This document shows positions 1 to 9,281 of a DNA stretch of 64,000 nt, piece by piece. Made by a program: the position numbers and the translations under genes. The notes under the pieces are model-generated. The model was not told the DNA's origin, ran no database searches, and saw only the letters and a list, made by a program, of their open reading frames with translations. How positions within the stretch are numbered: the stretch's first letter is position 1; every line of letters begins with the position of its first letter. This DNA comes from Parabacteroides goldsteinii (GTDB taxonomy: Bacteria > Bacteroidota > Bacteroidia > Bacteroidales > Tannerellaceae). Where the stretch lies: assembly GCF_015550595.1 (NCBI RefSeq), contig NZ_JADNBB010000012.1:31440-95439 (forward strand), in the 5' to 3' direction.

Positions 1-2
1 TA

Positions 3-89
<87 letters not shown>

Positions 90-92
<3 letters not shown>

Positions 93-127
93 GCTTTCAG
101 TTTTTAACTGAGAGCCTTTTTCTTTTT
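90..127 (+). terminator. Intrinsic terminator after tRNA-fMet copy 1
   Basis: A 13-bp stem with one G:T pair (AAGGCTTTCAGTT and AACTGAGAGCCTT) around a three-T loop is followed by a T-rich tail. It sits 8 bases after the tRNA and would end its transcript. Confidence 0.85.
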
Positions 128-243
128 CAACTTCCCTAAGGTTTATTAGCCAAAATTAAACGATCAAATTACTCCCAGGCATGTTTATTGTAATGTATAT
201 GTATGGTTATCTACTGACATAAAGACTTAACAATATAAATAAT

Positions 244-1155
244 ATGGCTTATATAGACTATTACAACATTCTTGGAGTAAACAAAGGCGCTTCTCAGGAC
301 GAGATAAAGAAAGCTTACAAGAAGCTGGCCCGCAAATACCATCCGGACCTGAACCCGGGTGATCCGGATGCTCACCGGAAATTTCAGGAAATCAACGAAG
401 CCAATGAAGTATTGAGCGATCCTGAAAAACGGAAGAAATACGATCAATATGGTGAAAACTGGAAACATGCCGATCAGTTCGAGGCTCAACAACAGCAATA
501 CGGACAGTATCAAAACGGCGGTTTCGGTGGTGGTGGCGGAACTTACTGGAGTGCATCCGACGACGGAAGCGGATTCTCCGATTTCTTCGAATCGATGTTT
601 GGCGGCAGAAGCGGTCGTAGCAGCGGTGGCGGTAATCATATGTTCCGTGGACAAGACTATACAGCTTCACTGAGCCTCTCCTTGACAGATGCGGCAAAGA
701 CACATAAACAGGTCATCACCGTTAACGGAAAGAACCTGCGTATCACTGTCCCGGCCGGTATTGCAGATGGGCAGACCATCAAATTAAAAGGCCAGGGAGG
801 TCCGGGTGTAAACGGAGGTCCTGCCGGAGATCTGTACATTACTTTCAATATTACCGACGACGGCAGATTCAAACGTGTCGGCGACGATCTATACCTTACC
901 GTTCCTCTTAACCTGTACACCGCCATCCTGGGAGGTGAACAGATCGTGGAAACAATGGACAGTAAAGTTAAACTGAAAGTCGGCCCCGGTACCCAGAACA
1001 ATACAAAGGTACGCCTGAAAGGCAAAGGTTTCCCTGTCTATAAGAAAGAAGGAGAATTCGGTGATCTGATAGTGACCTACTCTATCGAAATACCGACTAA
1101 TCTGACGGACAAACAGAAAGAGTTGTTCCGCGAAATACAGAGTCTTAATCAATAA
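244..1155 (+). CDS. cbpA: CbpA-type DnaJ-family co-chaperone
   Basis: This is a cytoplasmic J-domain protein of 303 residues that would stimulate the ATPase of DnaK. The J domain spans about residues 4-70 and has the invariant HPD at 33-35. A Gly-rich linker (GGFGGGGG) follows at about 95-130. Two C-terminal substrate-binding beta domains then follow without the four-cysteine zinc finger of DnaJ. Length and layout match CbpA (type II J-proteins). The next gene starts three bases after the stop and encodes a CbpM-like protein, the known CbpA modulator, so the two are an operon. The chromosomal DnaJ would be elsewhere. Confidence 0.92.
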   Translation: MAYIDYYNILGVNKGASQDEIKKAYKKLARKYHPDLNPGDPDAHRKFQEINEANEVLSDPEKRKKYDQYGENWKHADQFEAQQQQYGQYQNGGFGGGGGTYWSASDDGSGFSDFFESMFGGRSGRSSGGGNHMFRGQDYTASLSLSLTDAAKTHKQVITVNGKNLRITVPAGIADGQTIKLKGQGGPGVNGGPAGDLYITFNITDDGRFKRVGDDLYLTVPLNLYTAILGGEQIVETMDSKVKLKVGPGTQNNTKVRLKGKGFPVYKKEGEFGDLIVTYSIEIPTNLTDKQKELFREIQSLNQ

Positions 1156-1158
1156 AAC

Positions 1159-1482
1159 ATGAGTAGTATGCAAACAGATTTAATTATAGTCAACGAATAT
1201 TGCCGGATATGTCATATTGAACCCTCCTTTATCTTTCGTCTGGAAGAAGGAGGATTGATCGAGATCCGTATTGTAGGAGGCGAAAAATTCTTACAGGCTT
1301 CCCAATTGCACGATATTGAAAGGTATACACGTATGTATTACGACCTGTCTATTAATTTCGAAGGAATAGATGCCATTCATCATCTGTTAAACCGCGTCAA
1401 ATCGATGCAGCAGGAGATTGGGCATCTGAAAAAGAAGCTGACGATATACGAAGCAAAAGATTTTGAAGAAAATGAATTATAG
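1159..1482 (+). CDS. CbpM-like chaperone modulator (MerR-type HTH)
   Basis: A 107-residue protein with an N-terminal MerR-like winged-helix segment (IVNEYCRICHIEPSFIFRL, about residues 8-55) and a C-terminal coiled coil (about 75-100, KSMQQEIGHLKKKL). CbpM proteins of this size bind the J domain of CbpA and inhibit it; they need not bind DNA. Assignment rests on shape and on the immediately upstream cbpA. A second ATG nine bases downstream (1168) is an alternative start. A plain MerR-family regulator is the other possibility. Confidence 0.75.
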   Translation: MSSMQTDLIIVNEYCRICHIEPSFIFRLEEGGLIEIRIVGGEKFLQASQLHDIERYTRMYYDLSINFEGIDAIHHLLNRVKSMQQEIGHLKKKLTIYEAKDFEENEL

Positions 1483-1595
1483 CCTCAACTGACACATTTA
1501 CCTTACAATCAGCCAGGTAAATGTGTCAATTTGTCGCAATACAAGCATCCTCATCCCCTCTATAAGCAGAAATACACAAACTATTTGTAAAATAA

Positions 1596-1626
1596 TTTGG
1601 TTTGTAAGAAATAATTCGTACCTTTG
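1596..1626 (+). promoter_or_regulatory. Promoter of tRNA-fMet copy 2
   Basis: TTTG at 1596-1599 and TACCTTTG at 1619-1626 match the Bacteroidota -33 and -7 elements, with the standard 19-base spacer. Start of transcription would be about 1633, just upstream of the tRNA. Confidence 0.8.
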
Positions 1627-1650
1627 CACTCGCAATCAGGTAATGATAGC

Positions 1651-1738
<88 letters not shown>

Positions 1739-1740
<2 letters not shown>

Positions 1741-1770
1741 AGAATCAACAAGGTTGGTTCTCTTTTTTTA
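1739..1770 (+). terminator. Intrinsic terminator after tRNA-fMet copy 2
   Basis: Stem AGAGAATCAAC / GTTGGTTCTCT with a three-base loop, then seven T residues. Confidence 0.85.
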
Positions 1771-2049
1771 TCTTTTCGGGTTCATGCATTCATTCCATAC
1801 CCTTATACAACTCATTTTCTGCACAATAAACACATGAATACACCTGCTTTTTTGCATTCATATTGTATTCACAGACCCTTCATTTTGCTTTCATATCTTC
1901 CACTTTATCCCGCTATAACAGTCCTTGTATGAATAATCCGGTAGGCATCATCCCTACAATTAAGTTCTTTCTATAAGAAGATTACTTCCATACCTCCCTA
2001 CTATTAGATAAATTTCTCCTTAGTATTAAAAAAGAAACATATAGATTAC

Positions 2050-2121
2050 AAATATGTAAGGCATAGGATACAAATATGCAAGGCTTGCCTTACTTTTTAG
2101 CAACGTAAGCCTTACATATTT
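2050..2121. repeat. 13-bp inverted repeat with internal partial copies
   Basis: The outer arms are exact reverse complements with a 46-base spacer. Inside, AAATATGCAAGGC repeats the left arm with one mismatch, 22 bases on, and GCCTTAC repeats part of the right arm. It could form alternative hairpins in the leader or be a protein-binding site. Confidence 0.6.
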
Positions 2122-2560
2122 AGGATAAAGAAGAAAAAGAATTAATTCTCACAGGTTACGATCTTAATTACAGTATGATTAAGAATTAACAATAACGGGA
2201 AAGCAGCCTTAACATGGTATTGTGTATTCAAATAATAAACCTAAACGACAACCAAACAGACAGATCTGCTCGTAAAAAACACTAAACAATTGTTTCTGTA
2301 AAGTAAATATTCCACACTTTTCTTATCTCAAAAAAGTCGTCTTTAACGACAAAATACAATCATTTGTATAGCCGAATTATCAGGCGTTGACAATCATCAC
2401 TTACTTTCCATACCTCTTCAAATGTGTTGAAATTCAGCGTTAAAATAGAGTAATAACCTTTTAAATGATGAACGTTTTCAGAAGCATTCTGTTTATATAC
2501 ACAGCTAAACAAAAGACACATACCTTCCCAGGGAAACGCCCCCTCAGTCAGAAATCCAGG

Positions 2561-2568
2561 TATGTTTG
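2561..2568 (+). promoter_or_regulatory. Candidate -7 box of the polysaccharide operon
   Basis: TATGTTTG matches TAnnTTTG, 79 bases before the first gene. No TTTG is seen at the expected -33 position, so the promoter may be weak or activator-dependent. Confidence 0.4.
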
Positions 2569-2647
2569 TTATGAGCAAAATTATTTCCCGACAGTCCCAT
2601 TTACTGTGACTGACGAACATTGTCGTATAACTTAACTTACAACGCAA

Positions 2648-3775
2648 ATGATATATCTCTTGATTTTATTAGCTTTTATAATATCAATAGTCTTTTCTAT
2701 GCTGATAATACCACGTATCCTGATCGTGGCATTAACGAAAAGACTCTTCGATATGCCTAATGAGCGAAAAATACATACAGGAGCCATTCCCCGTCTTGGA
2801 GGAATATCATTTGCCCCGACTATTTTATTCTCATTAGCTTTTGTTTCTGCCATCTCTTACATGGGATATCTGTATGGTTTTAAAATACCTAAAGATATTA
2901 CACCTCATATCACTCCCGACCTCTATCTATTGACCTGCGGGTTGATCGTTCTTTACCTGGCCGGTATCAAAGACGATCTAATAGGTCTGCGATATCATAC
3001 CAAGTTTATCGTACAGATACTTGCCGCCACCCTACTCCCCCTTTCCGGATTATGGATCAACAATTTTTACGGATTATTCGGTATTCATGAACTGGCACCG
3101 TGGATAGGAATGCCGCTTACGATCTTCGCTATTGTATTTATTACCAATGCAATCAACCTGATAGACGGTATCGACGGACTGGCATCCGGATTAAGCGGGG
3201 CTGCCCTGCTTATATTGGGATCTTTATTTCTGCACAATCATATGTGGGCGTATGCCATGCTATCTTTCTCGACCCTGGGTGTACTGATCCCCTTTTTCTA
3301 CTATAATGTATTCGGACAGGCAGAGCATGGACGAAAGATATTTATGGGAGACACGGGAAGCCTGACTTTAGGATACATCCTGGCATTTCTCTGCATCCGC
3401 TTCGCTGTATATAATCCGGATGTGGCGCCCTATTCGACTAGTGCGATATTGATCTCTTTCTCAACACTGATCGTTCCGATGTTTGATGTGATCCGGGTTA
3501 TGTTGATCCGGTTCCGCAGAAGGAAAAGCCTGTTCTCACCGGACAGAAATCATATTCATCACAAATTTCTGGAGATGGGCTTTTCACCGCACAAAGCATT
3601 ACTTTATATTCTGGGGATCTCATGGATATTCAGCAGCCTGAATATCATACTTGCTCCCTTTATTAATATCAATATCCTTTTTATAGGCGATATAGTAGTC
3701 TGGACGGTATTGAATATCTGCCTGGATAAAGTGCATCGCAGAAAAAAAGTTATCAATGAAAAGAAAATTATTTAA
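2648..3775 (+). CDS. WecA/TagO-like polyprenyl-phosphate sugar-1-phosphate transferase
   Basis: An integral membrane enzyme of 375 residues from the MraY/WecA family. It would start repeat-unit synthesis by transferring a HexNAc-1-phosphate, typically GlcNAc, from its UDP-sugar to undecaprenyl phosphate. Visible family motifs are the metal-binding DD in IKDDLIGL (about residue 107), NAINLIDGIDGLASG (about 166-180), GDTGSLTLGY (about 234) and the basic cytoplasmic loop RNHIHHKFLEMG (about 299). Many hydrophobic helices are present. It is the first gene of the cluster and is followed 17 bases later by the dehydrogenase gene. The exact sugar is not readable from sequence. Confidence 0.9.
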   Translation: MIYLLILLAFIISIVFSMLIIPRILIVALTKRLFDMPNERKIHTGAIPRLGGISFAPTILFSLAFVSAISYMGYLYGFKIPKDITPHITPDLYLLTCGLIVLYLAGIKDDLIGLRYHTKFIVQILAATLLPLSGLWINNFYGLFGIHELAPWIGMPLTIFAIVFITNAINLIDGIDGLASGLSGAALLILGSLFLHNHMWAYAMLSFSTLGVLIPFFYYNVFGQAEHGRKIFMGDTGSLTLGYILAFLCIRFAVYNPDVAPYSTSAILISFSTLIVPMFDVIRVMLIRFRRRKSLFSPDRNHIHHKFLEMGFSPHKALLYILGISWIFSSLNIILAPFININILFIGDIVVWTVLNICLDKVHRRKKVINEKKII

Positions 3776-3792
3776 AAGACTGAACTAAAAGT

Positions 3793-4998
3793 ATGAAAGC
3801 ATGTTTTATGGGGCTTGGTTACATAGGCCTGCCCACAGCAATAATAGCAGCCGGCAACGGCATCGATGTAGTTGGTGTAGACATCAACCCTCAGGTTGTA
3901 GATATGACCAATAAAGGACAGATCCATATCGTAGAGCCTGGATTGCAGGAGTTATGCCAGCAGGTAGTAGTATCCGGTCATCTGAAAGCCTCGGTCAAAC
4001 CGGAGGTCAGCGACGTGTACCTGATTGTTGTACCGACACCTTTCAAAGGAAATCATGAACCGGATATCTCTTATGTCGAGACGGCAACCCGTTCCGTTAT
4101 TCCTCTCCTTAAGGAGAACGATCTGTTTATTATAGAATCGACCTCTCCGGTAGGGACAACGAATAAAATGACAGAACTGATTTTTACCCTTCGCCCAGAG
4201 CTGAAGGGTAAGATATACATCGCCTACTGTCCGGAACGTGTATTACCGGGTAATGTAATTTATGAGTTGGTACATAACGACCGGGTGATCGGTGGTATCG
4301 ATCCGGCATCAACGGAAAAAGCGATAGAGTTCTACAGACGTTTTGTAAAAGGGACATTACATAAGACGAATGCTAAAACGGCCGAGATGTGTAAGTTAAC
4401 GGAGAACTCTTCCCGTGACGTACAGATCGCTTTTGCCAATGAGTTGTCGTTGATATGCGATAAAGCAGGGATCAATGTATGGGAGCTGGTAGAACTGGCC
4501 AACAAACATCCCCGGGTAAATATTCTTCAACCGGGTGCCGGTGTAGGAGGACATTGTATCGCTGTCGACCCTTATTTCATCACGGCTGAATTTCCCTATG
4601 AATCGCAGCTGATAGCCAAAGCGCGTGAGATCAATAACTACAAAGCTTTCTGGTGTGCAGAAAAGATAGAAAACGCCATGCTCAGATTCGAACTGAAACA
4701 TCATCGTAAACCGATTGTCGCCATGATGGGCCTGGCCTTCAAACCGAATATCGACGATTTACGGGAATCACCGGCCAAATATATTACCACGAAAGTGATG
4801 CAAGGCCATAACAATGCCGACATTCTGGTTGTGGAACCGAACGTCGAAGTACACAAGGTATTTAAACTCACCGATTACAAGGAGGCATACGAAAAAGCGG
4901 ATATCGTAGCATTGATGGTGGCACATAAGCAGTTTAAAGAGTTGCCTTACAGGGAAGATAAGGTGATATTGGATTTTTGTGGGATATTCAAAAAGTAA
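3793..4998 (+). CDS. wecC: UDP-N-acetyl-D-mannosamine dehydrogenase
   Basis: A cytoplasmic NAD-dependent UDP-sugar dehydrogenase (401 residues) that oxidizes UDP-ManNAc to UDP-ManNAc-uronate. The N-terminal Rossmann motif is MGLGYIGLP. The central domain has PTPFK and ESTSPVGT, and the catalytic cysteine lies in GVGGHCIAVDP (about residue 257). The C-terminal domain carries GLAFKPNIDDLRESP. The matching 2-epimerase is encoded at 14533 in the same cluster, which supports ManNAc as substrate over GlcNAc or glucose. The next gene begins directly after the stop codon. Confidence 0.9.
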   Translation: MKACFMGLGYIGLPTAIIAAGNGIDVVGVDINPQVVDMTNKGQIHIVEPGLQELCQQVVVSGHLKASVKPEVSDVYLIVVPTPFKGNHEPDISYVETATRSVIPLLKENDLFIIESTSPVGTTNKMTELIFTLRPELKGKIYIAYCPERVLPGNVIYELVHNDRVIGGIDPASTEKAIEFYRRFVKGTLHKTNAKTAEMCKLTENSSRDVQIAFANELSLICDKAGINVWELVELANKHPRVNILQPGAGVGGHCIAVDPYFITAEFPYESQLIAKAREINNYKAFWCAEKIENAMLRFELKHHRKPIVAMMGLAFKPNIDDLRESPAKYITTKVMQGHNNADILVVEPNVEVHKVFKLTDYKEAYEKADIVALMVAHKQFKELPYREDKVILDFCGIFKK

Positions 4999-6258
4999 AT
5001 GATTACAAATCTCAGAATAAAGAATATAATAAACAATCATAAAACAGTAATCACGAACTACTGTTTCATGACTATTATAAAATTCGTAAATTCTTTCTTT
5101 TATTTATTAGTTTATCCTTTTCTTATCCGAAAGTTAGGAACAGACAGTTATGGACTATTCGTTTTTGCATCATCCATAACGACTTATTTTCAAACTTTTA
5201 TATCTTTCGGCTTTGATTTTCCTGCAGTTAAAGTTATATCCACCCAACCGGATAATATTGAAGAAAAATCCTCCATCGTATCATCTGTTTTAACAGCCAA
5301 AATATATTTAGCAGCGATTTCGATAATAATATTTATCCTATTAATAGGGTGCTTCGACTTTTTCAGAAAGGATTGGATTATCTATCTTATTTGCTATTCC
5401 AATATTATAACGACTATATTATTGCCAGTCTGGTATTTTCAAGGAATGCAAAAGATGAAATCTGTCACGATTGCACAGGTCGTAACAAAAGTCATGTCGT
5501 TACCATTCATTTTTCTATTTGTAACAAATCCTTCCGATACTTGGATTATAGCACTCATTATATCTGTTAGCGGTGGAATCAGTGGTTTATATACCTTGTA
5601 TCTTTTAGTAAGAAAAGAAAAACTAATTATCAGATGGCAATCTTTTTCCGCTATTAAAAAGTTATTCAAAAATTCAATTCCTTTCTTCTTTTCTTCATCG
5701 GCCAGTATAATAAAGCAGCAGTTTACTATATTTATCATCGGGATTTCATTTTCCATGTCCGATGTTGCTATCTATGATCTCGCGAATAAGTTAGTGGCCG
5801 TCCCCATGAACTTTATTGCACAAATAAACAATGCTTTATTTCCTAAAGTCATAAAAGAATACAACAAACAATATATCAAAAAAATTATCTATATGGAAAG
5901 TGTACTATCGCTGCTAATTATAAGTGGCCTGGCTATTTTCGGAAAACTGATTATCAGATTATTTGCCGGAACCAATATGTTAGAGGCCTATCCGCTAATG
6001 ATGATTTTAAGTATTATAATTCCTTGCTGGCTACTGGTAGGTTGCTTTATTAACTTCATCTATGTTCCATTAGGGTTATATAATTATGTTACTAAGAGTC
6101 AGATAGGGGCATTGATCATTTTCATGGTAGTCTGCCTATCCGGAGTATCTCTCATTAAAGAAATAGGTATTATCGCTTTTGCTGTTAGTCTATCTGGAAT
6201 ATTCGAGTTAACTTACAATTATTACATCATAAAGAAAAAGAAATTATTAGCAAGATAA
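4999..6258 (+). CDS. wzx: Wzx-type lipid-linked oligosaccharide flippase
   Basis: A polytopic membrane protein of 419 residues in the MATE/Wzx fold, with about 12 hydrophobic segments spread along its length. The N-terminal signature RKLGTDSYGLFVFASS is typical of polysaccharide flippases. It would move the finished undecaprenyl-linked repeat unit across the inner membrane. It is notably more AT-rich than the two preceding genes, as are the following transferases, as is usual for exchangeable polysaccharide cassettes. Its TAA overlaps the next ATG by one base. Confidence 0.88.
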   Translation: MITNLRIKNIINNHKTVITNYCFMTIIKFVNSFFYLLVYPFLIRKLGTDSYGLFVFASSITTYFQTFISFGFDFPAVKVISTQPDNIEEKSSIVSSVLTAKIYLAAISIIIFILLIGCFDFFRKDWIIYLICYSNIITTILLPVWYFQGMQKMKSVTIAQVVTKVMSLPFIFLFVTNPSDTWIIALIISVSGGISGLYTLYLLVRKEKLIIRWQSFSAIKKLFKNSIPFFFSSSASIIKQQFTIFIIGISFSMSDVAIYDLANKLVAVPMNFIAQINNALFPKVIKEYNKQYIKKIIYMESVLSLLIISGLAIFGKLIIRLFAGTNMLEAYPLMMILSIIIPCWLLVGCFINFIYVPLGLYNYVTKSQIGALIIFMVVCLSGVSLIKEIGIIAFAVSLSGIFELTYNYYIIKKKKLLAR

Positions 6259-7346
6259 TGGGAAAACATATATGTTTTTTAATGCCGGCTGTCGGATATG
6301 CTCCTTCTGGAGGATTCAAAGTTGTTTTTGAATATGCAAATAGATTTGTCAATGATGACTTTCAGGTTTCCATTGTATTTCCGGCCGTACATTTCTATAA
6401 CACTCTCAGTCGAAAAAAGAAAGTTAAAGCAATAATTCGCTATTTATTAAATTTCAGTCCCAGGAGATACACACCTTATAGCTGGTTCAATTTAGATAAA
6501 CGTGTCAAACTATTTCCTGTATGGGATCTTAGTGAATCAAATATTCCTGCAGCTGATATATATATTGCTACAGCAGTTCAGACTGCTGTTTATTTAAATG
6601 AGTATAAAAAAATCACTAGTCATCAAAAGTTTTATTTCATACAAGGATTTGAAACCTGGGCTTTACCAGAAAAAAAAGTATTAGAAACATATACTTATCC
6701 ACTTCAAAAAATAACAATTGCTCCCTGGTTAATGGATAAAATAGAATCAGCCGGAGGAAAAGCTGATCTTATCTATAATGGGTTTGATTTCAAGTATTTC
6801 AAAAAAGAAATAGATTATAAAGACAAAAACAGATATTGTATTACTATGCTTTATCACCCTATGCCGGAGAAGGGGTGTAAAGATGCATTTGAAGCTCTTT
6901 CGATCGTAAAAAATAAATTTTCTAATTTGCAAGTCAATCTTTTTGGTTTTCCCAAGCAGCCTCCTGATCTGCCGAATTGGATAAACTATTATCAGCAGCC
7001 AGACAAAAAAACACATAATCGTTTGTATAATGAAGCTGCAATATTCATTAATGCCAGTCATGGAGAAGGATTTTGCCTAACTCCACCGGAAGCCATGCAA
7101 TGTGGTTGTGCGATCGCTTGTACAGATATTGGAGGGTTTAAAGTAGTCTGTCATCATGAAAAGACAGCTTTATTATCACCGGTAAAAGATCCTGTCGCTT
7201 TAGCCAGTAATATAGAAAGGCTCATCACTGATAATTCATTAAGATATAAATTAGCAGAAAACGGGCATAAATACATTCAACAGTTCACTTGGGAAAAAGC
7301 GTATTCAAAATTTAAAGATTTAATCGATATCTCTACCAAAGTATAA
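6258..7346 (+). CDS. Glycosyltransferase, family 4 (GT-B)
   Basis: A 362-residue retaining GT-B enzyme that would add one sugar to the lipid-linked repeat. The N-terminal domain opens with ICFLMPAVGYAPSGGFKVV. The nucleotide-sugar-binding C-terminal domain has the EX7E signature in GEGFCLTPPEAMQCG (about residues 272-286), followed by ACTDIGGF. No signal peptide is seen, so it acts on the cytoplasmic face. The start overlaps the flippase stop by one base (TAATG), which fixes both. Donor and acceptor are not predictable. Confidence 0.85.
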   Translation: MGKHICFLMPAVGYAPSGGFKVVFEYANRFVNDDFQVSIVFPAVHFYNTLSRKKKVKAIIRYLLNFSPRRYTPYSWFNLDKRVKLFPVWDLSESNIPAADIYIATAVQTAVYLNEYKKITSHQKFYFIQGFETWALPEKKVLETYTYPLQKITIAPWLMDKIESAGGKADLIYNGFDFKYFKKEIDYKDKNRYCITMLYHPMPEKGCKDAFEALSIVKNKFSNLQVNLFGFPKQPPDLPNWINYYQQPDKKTHNRLYNEAAIFINASHGEGFCLTPPEAMQCGCAIACTDIGGFKVVCHHEKTALLSPVKDPVALASNIERLITDNSLRYKLAENGHKYIQQFTWEKAYSKFKDLIDISTKV

Positions 7347-7351
7347 ATACT

Positions 7352-8395
7352 ATGTATATCGCAACTTTGGCACTAACTATTTACCTCTACGCATTAGATC
7401 ATTTTCTAAAATTCAATAAAAGGACTAAATTCCTGATATATGCGACTCTTTATATCTGGATTATAATTCTTTTATCTTTATTACGTAGTGATAATATCCC
7501 CGATACACTGGAATATAAAGAGATTTATCTATTTCACAGTATGGAAGATATCGTGGAAAAAGGATTTATGTTTATCAATAAATCATTTCTATCTTTCGGG
7601 ATAAGCTTTCATCTTTTTCTATTCATCTATCTCTGTTTTTTATTTTGTTGTTTCTTCTTATGTACAAGAAAACTCGTTGAAAACGTAAATTTAGCATTTC
7701 TACTATTCTTACCTTATTTCGGATTTTACTATTTTGGAATCATCATACGGGTTGCATTAGCTATATCTATTTGTTTCATAGGAATTACATATTTACTAAA
7801 TCATAAAACATCATATGGAATCTGTCTTTATTATACCATCGTCACAATCGCTTTTTTTATACATCAGACTACCATATTATTTTACATTTTACCATTAGTT
7901 GGATTTATTAATATAAAAAAGAAATATCTTTATATAATACTTAGTATAGGGATTCTCCTTCCATTTCTATCTCTACAGAATCATATATTAACACAGTTAG
8001 AGACAATATCACAGCTTTTATCATTCTCTCCAAGATTTCAGAAGTATATAGATCATGCAGACATTAGTTCACAAATGTATGGTCTGTCAAAAATAAAATT
8101 CGGTTTATGTGGTATTCTGTTTGTTTATTTAAAAGATTATATATCCCCAGAGAAATTGAAAACGTACAATTTCTTTTTAAACACATACTGTATCGGAACA
8201 ATTCTTACTCTCATGTTTTACTTTGTTCCGGCTGGTGGAAGATTAGGAGAAATATTCATATTTTTTGAGTTCATTTTGCTCACTTACTTATATGAAGACT
8301 CCTCTCTGAATAAAAACATCGTACTGACAGCCTTATTTTTCAATATTCTTATAGAATATACAATGTTTGCACGATTAGTTCCAGAAATGATTTAA
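7352..8395 (+). CDS. wzy: EpsG/Wzy-like O-unit polymerase
   Basis: A 347-residue integral membrane protein with roughly ten hydrophobic helices and the layout of EpsG-family polymerases. A charged loop near residues 50-60 (DNIPDTLEYKEIYLF) precedes a string of aromatic-rich helices. In a Wzx/Wzy pathway it would join repeat units in the periplasm. Wzy sequences diverge strongly, so the call rests on topology and on its place between flippase and transferases. AT content is very high. Confidence 0.75.
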   Translation: MYIATLALTIYLYALDHFLKFNKRTKFLIYATLYIWIIILLSLLRSDNIPDTLEYKEIYLFHSMEDIVEKGFMFINKSFLSFGISFHLFLFIYLCFLFCCFFLCTRKLVENVNLAFLLFLPYFGFYYFGIIIRVALAISICFIGITYLLNHKTSYGICLYYTIVTIAFFIHQTTILFYILPLVGFINIKKKYLYIILSIGILLPFLSLQNHILTQLETISQLLSFSPRFQKYIDHADISSQMYGLSKIKFGLCGILFVYLKDYISPEKLKTYNFFLNTYCIGTILTLMFYFVPAGGRLGEIFIFFEFILLTYLYEDSSLNKNIVLTALFFNILIEYTMFARLVPEMI

Positions 8396-8410
8396 TTTAA
8401 AATAAATCTA

Positions 8411-9277
8411 ATGAATACATTATCAATTATCATTCCTGTATATCATCTATTGGACAATAAGAATAAAATATATTTTGATATACTTATACAATCGATAGCT
8501 CAAAATCTTCAGTCGACCTACACCTACAAAAGATTTAGTGAAGTCGTAATCATAAATGATTGTCCGGAGGAAGATATAGAAAAGTTTATTTATTCTGTGT
8601 TTACTAAATATAACATTCCTCGATCAATAATACGTAATAACCAAACTAACAAAGGACAGGGATGTTCACGTAATATTGGAGCAAGTCTAGCTTCTGGTAA
8701 TTATTTACATTTTATAGATCAGGATGATTATATCTCACAGGATTTTTATTCTATACTACTCAGAGCCATCGAAAAAGAAAATGCACAGATTGCTTTTTCA
8801 GGATTCAATCTATACAATATGAATACGGGCAAATACTTTAATCCCTTTCGCCCCCAAACAACCAGAATGTATACAAAGGCTAAGTCTTTAACCGATCTAA
8901 AAATATTTCTCATGTCAAATATTGCTGTTTCACCAGGACAATATATTCTTAGTAAAAGTTTATTTGAAAATGTAGGAGGCTTTGCAGACTTACAAAATAA
9001 AGGGACTGATGATTGGGGTATATTCTATTCGCTTAATATACAACATCCAGATACAATCATAACATTTAGAAGTGAAGCTGTTTTTACATATAGAATACAC
9101 AATACACAAAATCGAAAAAGTTTGGATATGAAGGCATCACTTTCTGAAATGTTCAGCAAAGTAAATCATAAAAAAACAAAGTGGTACAAATTACTTTATT
9201 TCTTCAAAATAAATCCGGTTGGTCTATTATTAAACAAAATAATTTATAGAATATATTGGAGAGTACCCAATTTTTAA
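8411..9277 (+). CDS. Glycosyltransferase, family 2 (GT-A)
   Basis: A 288-residue inverting GT-A transferase. The N-terminal LSIIIPVYHLLD strand and the variant metal-binding DXD motif in FIDQDDYISQDF (about residues 106-110) identify family 2. GTDDWGIFYSLN (about 199) would hold the catalytic-base region. There is no transmembrane segment. It sits 15 bases after the polymerase and 4 bases before the next transferase, so all are co-transcribed. The sugar is unknown. Confidence 0.85.
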   Translation: MNTLSIIIPVYHLLDNKNKIYFDILIQSIAQNLQSTYTYKRFSEVVIINDCPEEDIEKFIYSVFTKYNIPRSIIRNNQTNKGQGCSRNIGASLASGNYLHFIDQDDYISQDFYSILLRAIEKENAQIAFSGFNLYNMNTGKYFNPFRPQTTRMYTKAKSLTDLKIFLMSNIAVSPGQYILSKSLFENVGGFADLQNKGTDDWGIFYSLNIQHPDTIITFRSEAVFTYRIHNTQNRKSLDMKASLSEMFSKVNHKKTKWYKLLYFFKINPVGLLLNKIIYRIYWRVPNF

Positions 9278-9281
9278 GCCT

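Larger units (their letters stand above)
1771..2647. other. Long AT-rich intergenic region upstream of the polysaccharide cluster
   Basis: No convincing gene is seen. It holds a 13-bp perfect inverted repeat (AAATATGTAAGGC at 2050-2062, GCCTTACATATTT at 2109-2121). A near copy of the left arm lies at 2072-2084 and GCCTTAC at 2087-2093. There is a small hairpin GTCGT/ACGAC near 2336-2350 and a -7-like box at 2561-2568. A long leader ahead of a surface-polysaccharide operon fits transcriptional control, but no UpxY/NusG-like gene is present as in Bacteroides capsule loci. Confidence 0.6.

Noticed and set aside
2050-2121. Inverted repeat as an invertible promoter for the Mpi-like enzyme
   Set aside because: The spacer is only 46 bases with no full TAnnTTTG box inside, too short for the known capsule inversions.
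2360-2647. 95-codon minus-strand frame upstream of the polysaccharide genes
   Set aside because: No domain, poor coding character, and it covers the likely promoter region.
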